A DNA stretch of 64,000 bases, from contig NC_090735.1 of NCBI RefSeq assembly GCF_036898095.1, positions 3,609,271 through 3,673,270 of the forward strand. Reading direction: 5' to 3'. The notes beneath the pieces were generated by a model, which ran no database searches, was not told where the DNA came from, and was given only the letters and a program-made list of their open reading frames with translations. This stretch comes from Palaemon carinicauda (taxonomy: Eukaryota > Arthropoda > Malacostraca > Decapoda > Palaemonidae). Below, piece by piece: positions 30,895 through 41,156 of the stretch (positions are counted from its first letter, which is position 1; every line of letters begins with the position of its first letter). The position numbers and the translations under genes are program-made.

Positions 30895-33475
30895 TTTATT
30901 ACATCCGCCATGGTTATAAAGTCGAGTCGGTTTATTTATTTATTTGTCAGTGTTTTTGTCTGTGGATAGGATTACGTCAGAACTACTCGACGGATTTTGA
31001 CGAAATTTTCACAAATAGGTCTTGGGTAATGGACGGCCCCATTAAATCTTGGGGATGAACCGGATCCGGATTCTAGATCCGTATTTGCATTTTTCAACAT
31101 TTTAAAGCTAATTTCAAAACAAATTGACAGATTTTGACGAGATTTTCACAAATAGATCTTAGGTCATGGACGACCCCATTAAATCTTGGAGATGATCCGG
31201 ATCAGGATCTACATCCGGATTTGCATTATTCAACATTTTAAAGCTAATTTCAAAACAAATTGACAGATTTTGACGAAATTTTCACAAATAGATCTTGGGT
31301 AATGGACGACCCCAATAAATCTTGGAGATGATCCGGATCCGGATCCGGATTGTAGATCCGGATTTGCATTTTTCAACAATTTAAAGATTACGTCATAATG
31401 AATTGACGGATTTTGACGAAATTTCAACGAAATTCTTACCACAGATAGATCTCAGGTCATGGAAGACACCATTAAATCTTGGAGATGTTCCGGATCAGGG
31501 TTTAGTTCCAGATTTGCATGTTTCAACATTTTAAAGCTAACTTCAAAACAAATTGACGGATTTTGACGAAATTTCCACCACAGATAGATCTTGGGTTATG
31601 GACGAACCCATTAAATTTTGGAGATGATCCGGATCCGGATTCTAGATCCGGTTTCGCATTTTTCATCATTTTAAAGATTACGTCAAAATGAATTGACGGA
31701 TTTAGACGAAATTTCCACCAAAGATAGATCGTAGGTCATGGACGGCCCCATTAAATCTTGGAGATGATCCGGATCCGGATTGTAGATCCGTATTTGCATT
31801 TTTCAACATTTTAAAGCTAATTTCAAAACAAATTGACGGATTTAGACGAAATTTCCACCAAAGATAGATCTTAGGTCATGGACGACCCCATTAAATCTTG
31901 TAGATGATCTGGATCCGGATTGTAGATCCGTATTTGCATTTTTCAACATTTTAAAGCTAATTTCAAAACAAATTGACGGATTTAGACGAAATTTCCACCA
32001 AAGATAGATCTTAGGTCATGGACGACCCCATTAAATCTTGTAGATGATCCGGATCCGGATTGTAGATCCGTATTTGCATTTTTCAACATTTTAAAGCTAA
32101 TTTCAAAACAAATTGACGGATTTAGACGAAATTTCCACCAAAGATAGATCTTAGGTCATTGACGACACTATTAAATCTTGTAGATGATCCGGATCCGGAT
32201 TGTAGATCCGTATTTGCATTTTTCAACATTTTAAAGCTAATTTCAAAACAAATTGACGGATTTAGACGAAATTTCCACCAAAGATAGATCTTAGGTCATG
32301 GACGACCCCATTAAATCTTGTAGATGATCTGGATCCGGATTGTAGATCCGTATTTGCATTTTTCAACATTTTAAAGCTAATTTCAAAACAAATTGACAGA
32401 TTTTGACGAAATTTTCACAAATAGATCTTGGGTAATGGACGACCCCAATAAATCTTGGAGATGATCCGGATCCGGATCCGGATTTGCATTTTTCAACAAT
32501 TTAAAGATTACGTCATAATGAATTGACGGATTTTGTTGAAATTTCGACGAAATTCTTACCACAGATAGATCTCAGGTCATGGAAGACACCATTAAATCTT
32601 AGAGATGATCCGGATCAGGGTCTAGTTCCAGATTTGCATTTTTCAACATTTTAAAGCTAACTTCAAAACAAATTGACGGATTTTGACGAAATTTCCACCA
32701 CAGATAGATCTTGGGTTATGGACGAACCCATTAAATTTTGGAGATGATCCGGCACCGGATTCTAGATCCGGTTTCGCATTTTTCATCATTTTAAAGATTA
32801 CGTCATAATGAATTGACGGATTTAGACGAAATTTCCACCAAAGATAGATCGTAGGTCATGGACGACCCCATTAAATCTTGGAGATGATCCGGATCAGGAT
32901 TTACATCCGGATTTGCATTTTTCAACATTTTAAAGATAAAGCCAAAACAAATTGACGGATTTTGACTACATTTTCACAAATAGATCTTAGGTCATGGACG
33001 GCCCCATTAAATCTTGGATATGATCCGGATCCAGATTCTAGATCCGGATTTGCATTTTTCAACATTTTAAAGATAAAACCAAAACTACCCGACAGATTTT
33101 GACGAAATTTCCACCACAGATAGATCTTAGGTTATGGACGACCCCATTAAATTTTGGAGATGATCCGGATCCGGACTATAGATCCGGATTTGCATTTTTC
33201 AACATTTTAAAGATAAAGTCAAAACAAATTGACGGATTTTGACGAAATTTCCACCACAGATAGATCTTGGGTTATGGACGACCCCATCAAATTTTGGAGA
33301 TGATCCGTTTCCGGACTTTAGATCCGGATTTGCATTTTTCAACATTTTAAAGATAAAGCAAAACAAATTGACGGATTTTGACGAAATTTCCACCACAGAT
33401 AGATCTCAGGCCGTGGACGGCTCTCTAAACCTTTGGTGGAGGAGGTCAGACATCTCTGATTGCCCTTGATACGCA
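30895..33475 (+). mobile_element. Large element with about 18 core repeats of roughly 140 bp (family H)
   Basis: The left end reads TTATTACATCCGCCATGG. The core unit carries GACGGATTTTGACGAAATTT, AGATAGATCTTAGGTCATGG, CCATTAAATCTTGGAGATGA, a TCCGGATCCGGAT palindromic stretch, and TTGCATTTTTCAACATTTTA. Starts of GACGGATTT-type words fall near 30993, 31130, 31266, 31409, 31559, 31699, 31839, 31979, 32119, 32259, 32399, 32529, 32679, 32819, 32958, 33095, 33234 and 33373. Spacing is 130-150 and exactly 140 through the middle. The right end reads GGTGGAGGAGGTCAGACATC then TCTGATTGCCC. Both ends resemble family E. Short frames in it are not genes. Confidence 0.85.
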
Positions 33476-33664
33476 TATGAGTGTTTCCAGTGAAAAATAT
33501 CTGTCATTTTGCGAATATCAATATTTCACTCTGTTAAATTTAAGAGAGATCTATTTCGAAAGTACATTGGCATGTCTGTCGTCTCTTGCTCTAACGTCCC
33601 CCCCAAAACAATTGTTTGCCACCTGCGAGGAATTGAGCCTGACACTTTAAAGTTGTCTTGTTAT
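33476..33664. other. No feature recognised
   Basis: Mixed sequence between the family H element and a CT-spacer array. Confidence 0.3.
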
Positions 33665-33671
33665 TGCCTGC

Positions 33672-33718
<47 letters not shown>

Positions 33719-33969
33719 ACTAAATCGCTCTACCAGAGAGCAAATGGGGTTTTTGCTGATGGACTAAATCTTTGTAACTCTCTCTCTCTGACTAAATCGC
33801 TCTACCAAAGAGTAAATAGAGTTTTTGCTGATGGACTAAAAAGTCTTTGAGACAGCCTAAATCCTTGTAACTCTCTCTCTCTCTCTCAAACTAAATCGCT
33901 CTACCAAAGAGCAAATGGAGAGTCTGCGGATGAACTAAAACGTCTTTGAGACAACTTAAATCCTTGTAA

Positions 33970-34035
<66 letters not shown>

Positions 34036-34119
34036 CTAAATTGCTCTACCAAAGAGCAAATGGAGTTTCTGCGGATGAACTAAAAAGTCTTTGAGACAAC
34101 CTAAATCCTTGTAACGCAC

Positions 34120-34200
<81 letters not shown>
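33665..34200 (+). repeat. (CT)n-spacer minisatellite, five CT tracts
   Basis: CT tracts at about 33673-33717, 33780-33788, 33870-33887, 33970-34031 and 34117-34199 alternate with spacers. These contain ACTAAATCGCTCTACCAAAG, AGCAAATGGAGTTT, GATGAACTAAAAAGTCTTTG and CCTAAATCCTTGTAAC. CT tract length grows from left to right. The spacer is unrelated to those at 3431 and 17271. Confidence 0.9.
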
Positions 34201-34202
<2 letters not shown>

Positions 34203-34420
34203 ACTGTAGGTATTCAAAAGTATGGAGAGGGCTGAGGTAAGGCTACAGAATTTTCCTTGATGTAAGAATAGGTCGTCAAACCCTTGGGGTGGGGGGGGGG
34301 GGTGTTGGCGGTCAGCATATCTTGAGATGGGAGGTCATTTACCGGAAACTTATTATTTACTTTGTTTGTGTATACTTGTTGTTTTTGTGTTTATAGATCA
34401 CTCCATACTCTGCCAGTGTG
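34201..34420. other. Mixed DNA with a G homopolymer
   Basis: A G-rich run of about 15 bases lies at about 34287-34302. No gene or repeat family assigned. Confidence 0.35.
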
Positions 34421-34423
34421 ATA

Positions 34424-34682
34424 TTGTTATTATTATTATTATTGTTGTTGTTGTTGTTGTTGTTGTTTCTGTTGTTGTTATTACTTGCTAAGCTACAACC
34501 CTATTGTGAAAAGCAGGATGCTATAAGCCCAAGGGCCCCAACAGGGAAAAATAGCCCAGTGAGGAAAGGAAATAAAGGAATAAACACTATAAGAGAACTA
34601 ATGAACAATTGAAATAAAACATTCAAAGAACAGTAACAGCATTAAAATAAATCTTTCATATATAAACTATAAAAACTTCAAT
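34424..34682 (-). mobile_element. AAT-tailed dispersed element (family A)
   Basis: Tail of ATT then GTT repeats, GCTAAGCTACAACCCTATTG, GATGCTATAAGCCCAAGGGC, TAGCCCAGTGAGGAAAGGAA and TATAAACTATAAAAACTTCA, ending directly at a family B SINE. The pair A plus B recurs in copy 2 (56501-56997), so it predates the duplication. Confidence 0.85.
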
Positions 34683-34683
34683 G

Positions 34684-34975
34684 TGGTAACGTCCCTGACT
34701 GGTGAACGCCAAACTGGGGTTTGAGTTCCGCTCAAACTCGTTAGTTTCATTGTTTGTTGTGACCTCACCATCCTTGTGAGATAAGGAGGGGCTGTTTGTG
34801 AGAGCCTATAGGTCTATCTGCTGAGTCATCGGCAGCCATTGCTTGACCCTCCTTGGTCCTAGCTTGGATGGAGAGGAGGCTTGGACGCCGATCATATGTA
34901 TGTATAGTCAGTCTTTAGGGCAATGTCCCTGTCCCTTGCCCCTGCCATTCATGAGGGGCCCTTACACCTTTAAGA
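34684..34975 (+). mobile_element. tRNA-like SINE (family B)
   Basis: Head: GTGGTAACGTCCCTGACTGG, TGAACGCCAAACTGGGGTTT, GAGTTCCGCTCAAACTCG. The B box has lost its C (GGTTTGAGTTCC). Then CACCATCCTTGTGAGATAAG, CTTGGTCCTAGCTTGGATGG, AGGGCAATGTCCCTGTCCCT and an ATTCATGAGGGGCCCTTACA end with CCTTTAA. Confidence 0.8.
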
Positions 34976-34982
34976 GTAATAA

Positions 34983-35360
34983 GATTGAATAGTGTGCCCG
35001 AATGTACCGTCAAGCTAGAGAACTCTAACCCAAGACAGTGGAAGACCATGGTACAGAGGCTATGGCACTTCCAAAAACTAGAGAACAATGGTTTGATTTA
35101 GAAAATCTTTACCAAAACATGAAGAGAAATGAGATAGTTTAGTATGCCTGAATGTACCCTCAAGCTAGAGAACTCTAACCCAAGACAGTGGAAGACCATG
35201 GTACAGAGGCTATGGCACTACCCAAAACTAGAGAACAATGGTTTGATTTAGAAAATCTTTACCAAAACATGAAGAGAAATGAGATAGTTTAGTATGCCCG
35301 AATGTACCGCCAAGCTAGAGAACTCTACCCCAAGACAGTGAAATACTATGGTACAGAGTT
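34983..35360 (-). repeat. Tandem fragments of family A, about 150-bp units
   Basis: The minus-strand family A 5' blocks (GAATGTACC, AGAGAACTCTAACCCAAGAC, GGTACAGAGGCTATGGCACT, GAGAACAATGGTTTGATTTA) start near 34993, 35139 and 35285. The third unit is cut at GGTACAGAG. A linker, AAAATCTTTACCAAAACATG, joins them. Copy 2 of the segmental duplication has only part of one unit here. Confidence 0.8.
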
Positions 35361-35549
35361 CAAAAACTGCCTGTGCTATCCCAGGTGGTTATTTCAGAAT
35401 CAGGATAACGCCTCCTCTTCATCATCAAGTCCTCCTCCATAACCCAGCCATCTGAAGAATTCTATTCTTAAAACCTCATCAAGCAAAAGTAAGGTGTCTG
35501 CCTATTAGAAGTCTACAAAACCATAAGATTCTCAAACTTCTCCTGTGAC
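35361..35549. other. Spacer between inverted family A fragment arrays
   Basis: Contains CCAGGTGGTTATTTCAGAAT and GCCTCCTCTTCATCATCAAG. It is conserved in copy 2 at about 57346-57536. No function visible. Confidence 0.4.
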
Positions 35550-36010
35550 TTCTAAATCAAACCATTATTCTCTAGTCAAGGGTAGTGCCAAAGCCTCTGT
35601 ACCATGGCCTTCCACTGTCTTGGGTTAGAGCTCTCTTGCTTGAGGGTACACTCGGGCATACTATTCTATCTTATTTCTCCTCGTGTTTTGTTAGTTTTTC
35701 TGAATCAAACCATTGTTCTCTTTTCTTGGGTAGTGCCATAGCCTCTGTACCATGGTCTTCCAGTCTTGGGTTAGAGTTTTATTGCTTGGGGGTACACTCG
35801 GGCATACTATTCTACCTTATTTCTCTTGCTCTTGTTTTGTTAAAGTTTTTCTGAATCAAACCATTGTTCTCTATTCTTGGGTAGTGCCATAGCCTCTGTA
35901 CCCTGGTCTTCCACTGTCTTGGGTTATAGTTCTCTTGCTTGAGGGTACACTTGGGCATACTATTCTATCTTATTTTTCTTCTTGTTTTGTAATAGTTTTT
36001 GTATAGTTTA
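35550..36010 (+). repeat. Tandem fragments of family A, three 150-bp units, inverted to the array before
   Basis: Units start near 35553, 35702 and 35851 with AATCAAACCATTNTTCTCT. Each runs through GTAGTGCCATAGCCTCTGTA, TTCCACTGTCTTGGGTTAGA and CTATTCTATCTTATTTCTC. The last unit continues into the TATTTAGGAAATATTTAT block. Copy 2 has two units, so one was gained or lost after duplication. The 89-residue frame is a by-product. Confidence 0.85.
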
Positions 36011-36455
36011 TTTAGGAAATATTTATACTTCAATAAGGTAACTTAAAGAGCCTTATTGAACAACTACCTTCATCAGTAATCTAAGCAAAAATACCAAGTT
36101 TCCTGTACAAAACAGGTTTGCCACACTTGCCACCTATGACGTCACATATATAGATGATTAAACTTGACCCTCAGAATAAAATTCCTAAAGGAAAAAAATC
36201 TTGTGATTGAAAATACAATAAAAAGAAATAATGAAGAATGTTCGAATAAGGCCTAATAGGTTTCTCCTGGGGTCAATCGACGAACATGTTTATTTCACGT
36301 TGCGCCAAATTCAATTTTCATGGAATCAGACACATTTGCCTCAACTCTCGGCCTTTGACTCTGAAGCTGTGACGTCATTACTAATCCAGCTACCTAACGG
36401 GTAGTAAAGGTCGAGGTCCTTGAGTGTCCATCTCATAATCCCAGGCTACAACACC
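36011..36455. other. Unique-looking part of duplication copy 1
   Basis: Low-repeat sequence shared with copy 2 at about 57862-58288 with visible substitutions and small indels (for example TGTGACGTCATTACTAATCC against TGACGCCATTACTAATCC). No coding frame is conserved between copies, which argues against a gene. Confidence 0.5.
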
Positions 36456-38594
36456 ACTTGCTTTCAAACACCATTTATAGTACCATAAATGCTTTCAATC
36501 ACCTTATACTCTCAATGCTTTCAAATACCTTATATAATACTCTCAATGCTTTCAATCACCTTATACTCTCAATGCTTACAAACATCTTATATAATACTCT
36601 CAATGCTTTCAAACACCTTATTTAATACTCTCAATGCTTTCGAACAACAAATATAATACTACCAATGCTTTCAAACACCAAATATAATACTGTCAATGCT
36701 TTCTAACACCAAATATAATACTGTCAATGCTTTCAAACACCATTTATAGTACCATAAATGCTTTTAAACACCCTATATAATACTCTCAATGCTTTCAAAC
36801 ACCAAATATAATACTCTCAATGCTTTCGAACACCAAATATAATACTACCAATGCTTTCAAACACCAAATATAATACTGTCAATGCTTTCAAACACCATTT
36901 ATAGAACTATAAATGCTTTCAATCACCTTATACTCTCAAGGCTTTCGAACAACATATATAATACTACCAATGCTTTCAAACACTAAATATAATACTGGCA
37001 ATTCTTTCAAACACCATATATAGTACTATCAATGTTTTTAAACACCATATGTAATACTATCAGTGCTTTCAAACACCTTAAATAGTACTATCAATGCTTT
37101 CAAACACCATATATGATAATATAAATGCTTTCAAACACCATATATAATACTACCAATGCTTTCAAATACCTTATATAGTACTGCCAATGCTTTCAAACAC
37201 CTTATATAGTACTATCAATGCTTTCAAACACCATATATAGTACTTCCAATGCTTTAAAACACCTTAAATAGTACTATCAATGCTTTCAAACACCTTATAT
37301 AATACTATCAATGCTTTCAAACACCATCAATAGTACTACCAATGCTTTCAAACACCATATATAGTACTATCAGTGCTTTCAAACACCTTAAATAGTACTA
37401 TCAAAACTTTCAAACACCTTATATAGTACTATCAATGCTTTCAAACACCATATGTAGTACTATCAATGCTTTCAAACACCTTATATAATACTATCAATGC
37501 TTTCAAACACCTTATATAGTAATATGAATGCTTTCCAACACCTTATATAGTACTATCAATGCTTTCAAACACCATCTATAGTACAATCAATGCTTTCAAA
37601 CACCTTATATAATACTATCAATGCTTTCAAACACCTTATATAGGACTATCAATGCTTTCAAAGCCATGTATAGTACTACCAATGCTTTCAAACACCATAT
37701 ATATTACTATCAGTGCTTTCAAACACCTTAAATAGTACTATCAATGCTTTCAAACACCTTATATAATACTATCAATGCTTTCAAACACCTTATATAATAC
37801 TATCAATGCTTTCAAACCCCTTATATAGTACTATCAATGCTTTCAAACACCTTATATAATACTATCAATGCTTTCAAACACCTTATATAGTACTATCAAT
37901 GCTTTCAAACACCTTATATAATACTATCAATGCTTTCAAACCCCTTATATAGTACTATCAATGCTTTCAAGCACCATATATAGTACTGCCAATGCTTTCA
38001 AACACCTTATATATTACTATCAGTGCTTTCAAACACCTTAAATAGTACTATCAATGCTTTCAAACACCTTAAATAGTACTATCAATGCTTTCAAACACCT
38101 TATATAATACTATCAATGCTTTCAAACACCTTATATAGTATTATCAATGCTTTCAAACACCTTATATAATACTATCAATGCTTTCAAACACCGTATATAG
38201 TACTATCAATGCTTTCAAGCACCATATATAGTACTGCCAATGCTTTCAAACCTTATATAGTACTATTGATGCTTTCAAACACCATATATAGTAATATCAA
38301 TGCTTTCAAACACCTTAATTAGTACTATCAATGCTTTCAAACACCTTATATAGTACTATTAATGCTTTCAAACACCATATATGACACTATCGGTGCTTTC
38401 AGACACCTTATATAATACTATCATTGCTTTCAGACACCTTATATAATACTATCAATGCTTTCAAACACCTTATATAGTACTATCAATGCTTTCAAACTCC
38501 ATACATAGTACTACCAATGCTTTCAAACATCATATATAGTACTATTAATGCTTTCAAACACTATATATAATACTTTCAATGTTTTCAAACACCA
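36456..38594 (+). repeat. 31-bp satellite array, about 69 units
   Basis: The unit is CAATGCTTTCAAACACCTTA plus TATAGTACTAT, 31 bases. The common variants are CCTTA/CCATA and TAGTA/TAATA. Edge units are more diverged and shorter (CTTATACTCTCAATG). The centre (about 37000-38500) is more uniform. The related array in copy 2 is shorter. Confidence 0.95.
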
Positions 38595-38627
38595 ATACAT
38601 TTTCCTAATGTAAAGAACAAGAATGAA

Positions 38628-38630
<3 letters not shown>

Positions 38631-38681
<51 letters not shown>
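38631..38681. repeat. (CT)n microsatellite at the satellite edge, copy 1
   Basis: About 50 bases of CT. The paralogous tract at 59642-59722 is about 80 bases, so it has changed length since duplication. Confidence 0.95.
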
Positions 38682-38684
<3 letters not shown>

Positions 38685-39080
38685 TGAAAGAAAGTCATAG
38701 CCAACACATGTTTAAACACCTCGTCAACCCTGAGACATGGGACTTTGGTACGATATTTTTCATAATGCAGAAGACGCTTATTATTTTTGGCTTTATTCGC
38801 AAGAGATTTAGTACTGCTTGAAGACGCTATGCTTCTTTGCCTTAGAGGTCCTCCCTTTCTTTCATGTTTTATGTATGTTTTTTTTTTTTGGGGGGGGGGA
38901 TTTAATTTTTTTTTCGTTCCTATATAAAATTTTAGTTCCTTTGAATTTATAATTTAAACCATTTTGGTTTTAGGTAGGTTCCGTTTGTATTTTGTTCATC
39001 CCGAATAATAGAATTGATATTTCTTATCTGATCTTTGTCCTTCCCATCATGTTCATTATTTCATTTTACCCCAGGGTAGA
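38682..39080. other. Unrecognised DNA of duplication copy 1
   Basis: Mixed sequence with T and G homopolymers near 38880-38898. It is shared with copy 2 with several mismatches per 100 bases. No feature assigned. Confidence 0.4.
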
Positions 39081-39119
39081 GGCTTTAAAGGGAGTGAGGA
39101 GGGCCTGGGAGGAACCTGT

Positions 39120-39660
39120 TAGGGGGAGGAGATGAAGAGGGAGGCAGGGAATTACGTGGGGGAAATAAGGTGAAGGATGATATGGAGAGAAGAGGTTGGG
39201 TGGTAGAGGATGATGACTTTGATAGAAGTAATTGAAGATGGCGCAGCAGGCAACCGACCCGTTAATGTTGGGACAGTGAGAAAGAAGATAAGATAAGATG
39301 AAGGATGATATGGAGAGAAGAGGTTTGGTGGAAGAGGATGCCTTTTATAGAAGCAACTGGAGACGGCGCATCAGGCAACCGACCCCTTGATGTAGCGATA
39401 ACTGTGAGAAAGAAGATAAGATGAAGGATGATATGGAGAGAAGAGGTTTGGTGGAAGAGGATGCCTTTTATAGAAGGAACTGGAGACGGCGCATCAGGCA
39501 ACCGACCCCTTGATGTAGCGATAACTGTGAGAAAGAAGATAAGATGAAGGATGATATGGAGAGAAGAGTTTTGGTGGAAGAGGATGCCTTTTATAGAAGG
39601 CATTGGAGAGCGCGAGTCAGGCAACCGACCCCTTAATGTAGGGATAACGGTTGGGAAGAA
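39120..39660 (+). pseudogene. LINE-like ORF C-terminus in four tandem pieces, copy 1
   Basis: The plus strand reads KMKDDMERRGLVEEDAFYRR then NWRRRIRQPTP and a stop, in repeated units of about 121 bases starting near 39297, 39419 and 39540. A diverged first unit sits near 39167 (KVKDDMERRGWVVEDDDFDR, then a stop). The pattern D.ME..GL.EEDA..R..WR..IR is common at the extreme C-terminus of LINE-type ORFs; that is from memory. Each unit includes the end of the ORF plus 3' sequence (GATAACTGTGAGAAAGAAGA). The 120-residue minus frame is a shadow. Confidence 0.55.
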
Positions 39661-39890
39661 GAAGTTTTAAAGGTTAGGTCTAAACCTAAAAGGAAATCGT
39701 GATGAAGTTATAAGCTGAGACCGATGTTAGATATGATTCATTTTAGTCCAAAGGAGACCGATAAAGAAAAGAAAATACCTGAATGTAAACTGGAAAAATG
39801 AGATAGTAGATTTAATAACGTGTAGACAGATTAAAAAGTACAAATAGTGTAATAAATTAACAATGGAAGTAGACTGAAGGATTTGGGTAT
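39661..39890. other. Conserved spacer between LINE tail and foldback element
   Basis: Identical as far as I can read to about 60577-60805 in copy 2, over roughly 230 bases, although neighbouring parts of the duplication differ by several percent. No function or frame seen. Confidence 0.5.
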
Positions 39891-40146
39891 TAAGCCCTGT
39901 CCACACGATCGAGCATGCCCGACGGGCAAACAGTGATACCAGGCCACAATAATTAGTGAAAATGAGGGTTGATGATGTCAGAAGCGGGAAAAGTAAAGGC
40001 AGGGATCTGGCAACACTGTATGATGCCAGATCCTTGTCTGAGGTTTTCCCGCTTCTGACGTCATTAACCCTCATTCTTACTAACTATTGTGGTCTGGTAT
40101 CACTGTTTGCCCGTCGGGCATGCTCGATCGTGTGGACAGGGCTTTA
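39891..40146. mobile_element. Foldback (MITE-like) element D, copy 1
   Basis: A 256-base near-palindrome. The left end AAGCCCTGTCCACACGATCG is matched by CGATCGTGTGGACAGGGCTT at the right end. The arms continue through CATGCCCGACGGGC, GATACCAG, GAGGGTT and CAGAAGCGGGAAAA to a small central loop at about 40000-40030. The flanking base pattern is TTA. Both duplication copies have it. The 63-, 75- and 115-residue frames here are artefacts of the palindrome. Confidence 0.85.
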
Positions 40147-40291
40147 GAGAGACGCAGGATATTTTTCCCAGATGTAGTTGATTACCAATATATGAAAATT
40201 ATGATTTTTGAGAAATATAAAAACCAAAATAGGAATTTAATGAAGGAAATATATCGGAGTAAACATGAGACCCTTAAAAACCGATGTCTTA
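40147..40291. other. Conserved spacer, copy 1
   Basis: About 145 bases that read the same in copy 2 (61062-61213). A 75-residue frame (40087-40314) crosses it in both copies and ends with KNQNRNLMKEIYRSKHETLK. It starts inside the foldback arm and ends in a SINE, so I doubt it is a gene. Confidence 0.4.
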
Positions 40292-40578
40292 AAGAGTTTA
40301 AAGGTCGCTCATGAATGGCAGAGGTAAGGAACAATGCCGTAGAGACTGGCCATATATACATGTGATCAGCGCCCAAGCCTCCTCTCCACCCAAGCTAGGA
40401 TCAATGAGGGCTAGGCAATGGCTGTTGATGACTCAGCAGATAGACCTATAGGCTTCCCTAAACCCCATATCCCTAGTTTACAAGGATAGCGAGGTTTCAG
40501 CGACCAAAGGAACTAACGATTTTGAGCGGGACTCGGACCCCAGTCTGGCATTCACCAGTCAGGGACGTTACCACATCT
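40292..40578 (-). mobile_element. tRNA-like SINE (family B)
   Basis: GGTCGCTCATGAATGGCAGA, CCATATATACATGTGATCAG, GCGCCCAAGCC, GACTCAGCAGATAGACCTAT, then the head region GAGCGGGACTCGGACCCC and CACCAGTCAGGGACGTTACC. The B box carries one change (TCCGAGTCCC on the sense strand). Paralogue at 61214-61495. Confidence 0.8.
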
Positions 40579-40889
40579 TATTGATAAGATAAAATGTCAT
40601 CGTAACAATACATTTATAACGTGTCGTTAATGAAGAAATGATGTTTCTGACGATACATTTAATACTAGGTAATAAGGCCTCGCAAACCTATAAATGCATT
40701 CACTTATGATAATTATAAAATAAATTAACATGTCAGCTTTTGATATCTATTAGAAGGGAATGTGAGTGTTTTCTGAGAAGACTGACTTCCTTGAATTAAG
40801 AGAAACCTATGACTCGGGTTTCCATGGTTTGGGGTATTTGTTTGACCTTATTTTTCATCATGAAGGAAGAGAAAAAATGAACATGCTCC
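40579..40889. other. Unrecognised DNA of duplication copy 1
   Basis: AT-rich sequence shared with 61496-61804, with scattered changes. Frames are not conserved between the copies. Confidence 0.4.
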
Positions 40890-41073
40890 TATACTCAATT
40901 TTTATAATGAAGCGCACTTGCACCGACTCGCAGCGGTGCCATTTTAGCTCGGAAAAGTTTCCTGCTATCTGATTGGTTAGAATTATCTTGTCCAACCAAT
41001 CAGCGATCAGGAAACTAAAAGGGCACCCCTGCAAGTAGGTGGAAATATGCCTCACTAATAAGAATTTACTATA
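40890..41073. mobile_element. Foldback (MITE-like) element C, copy 1
   Basis: A palindromic element bounded by TATACTCAATT and AATTTACTATA. Arms: TTGCACCGACTCGCAG and CTTTTAGCTCGGAAAAGTTTCCTG, with the inverted match GATCAGGAAAC and AAAAGGGCACCCCTGC. The centre is TTGGTTAGAATTATCTTGTCCAACCAA. The right arm lacks the TTTTCCGAGC part, so this copy is deleted. Four copies lie in the window. Confidence 0.8.
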
Positions 41074-41156
41074 GATACGATGGAAAAGATGAAAGAAAGA
41101 CGTGTTTGAGTTAGGAAAGATGACAGGAAGCTGTAGATCTTAAGATGAGATCGGAA

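Noticed and set aside
30895..33475. Regulatory cluster of GATCCGGATC palindromes
   Set aside because: The palindromes are part of each core repeat and track its copying. Nothing shows that they bind a regulator.
39262..39624. 120-residue minus-strand repeat frame
   Set aside because: It is the antisense shadow of the tandem LINE C-terminal units, which make better sense on the plus strand.
40087..40314. 75-residue frame kept in both duplication copies
   Set aside because: It starts in the arm of a foldback element and ends in a SINE. Its conservation is explained by the low divergence of the whole patch.
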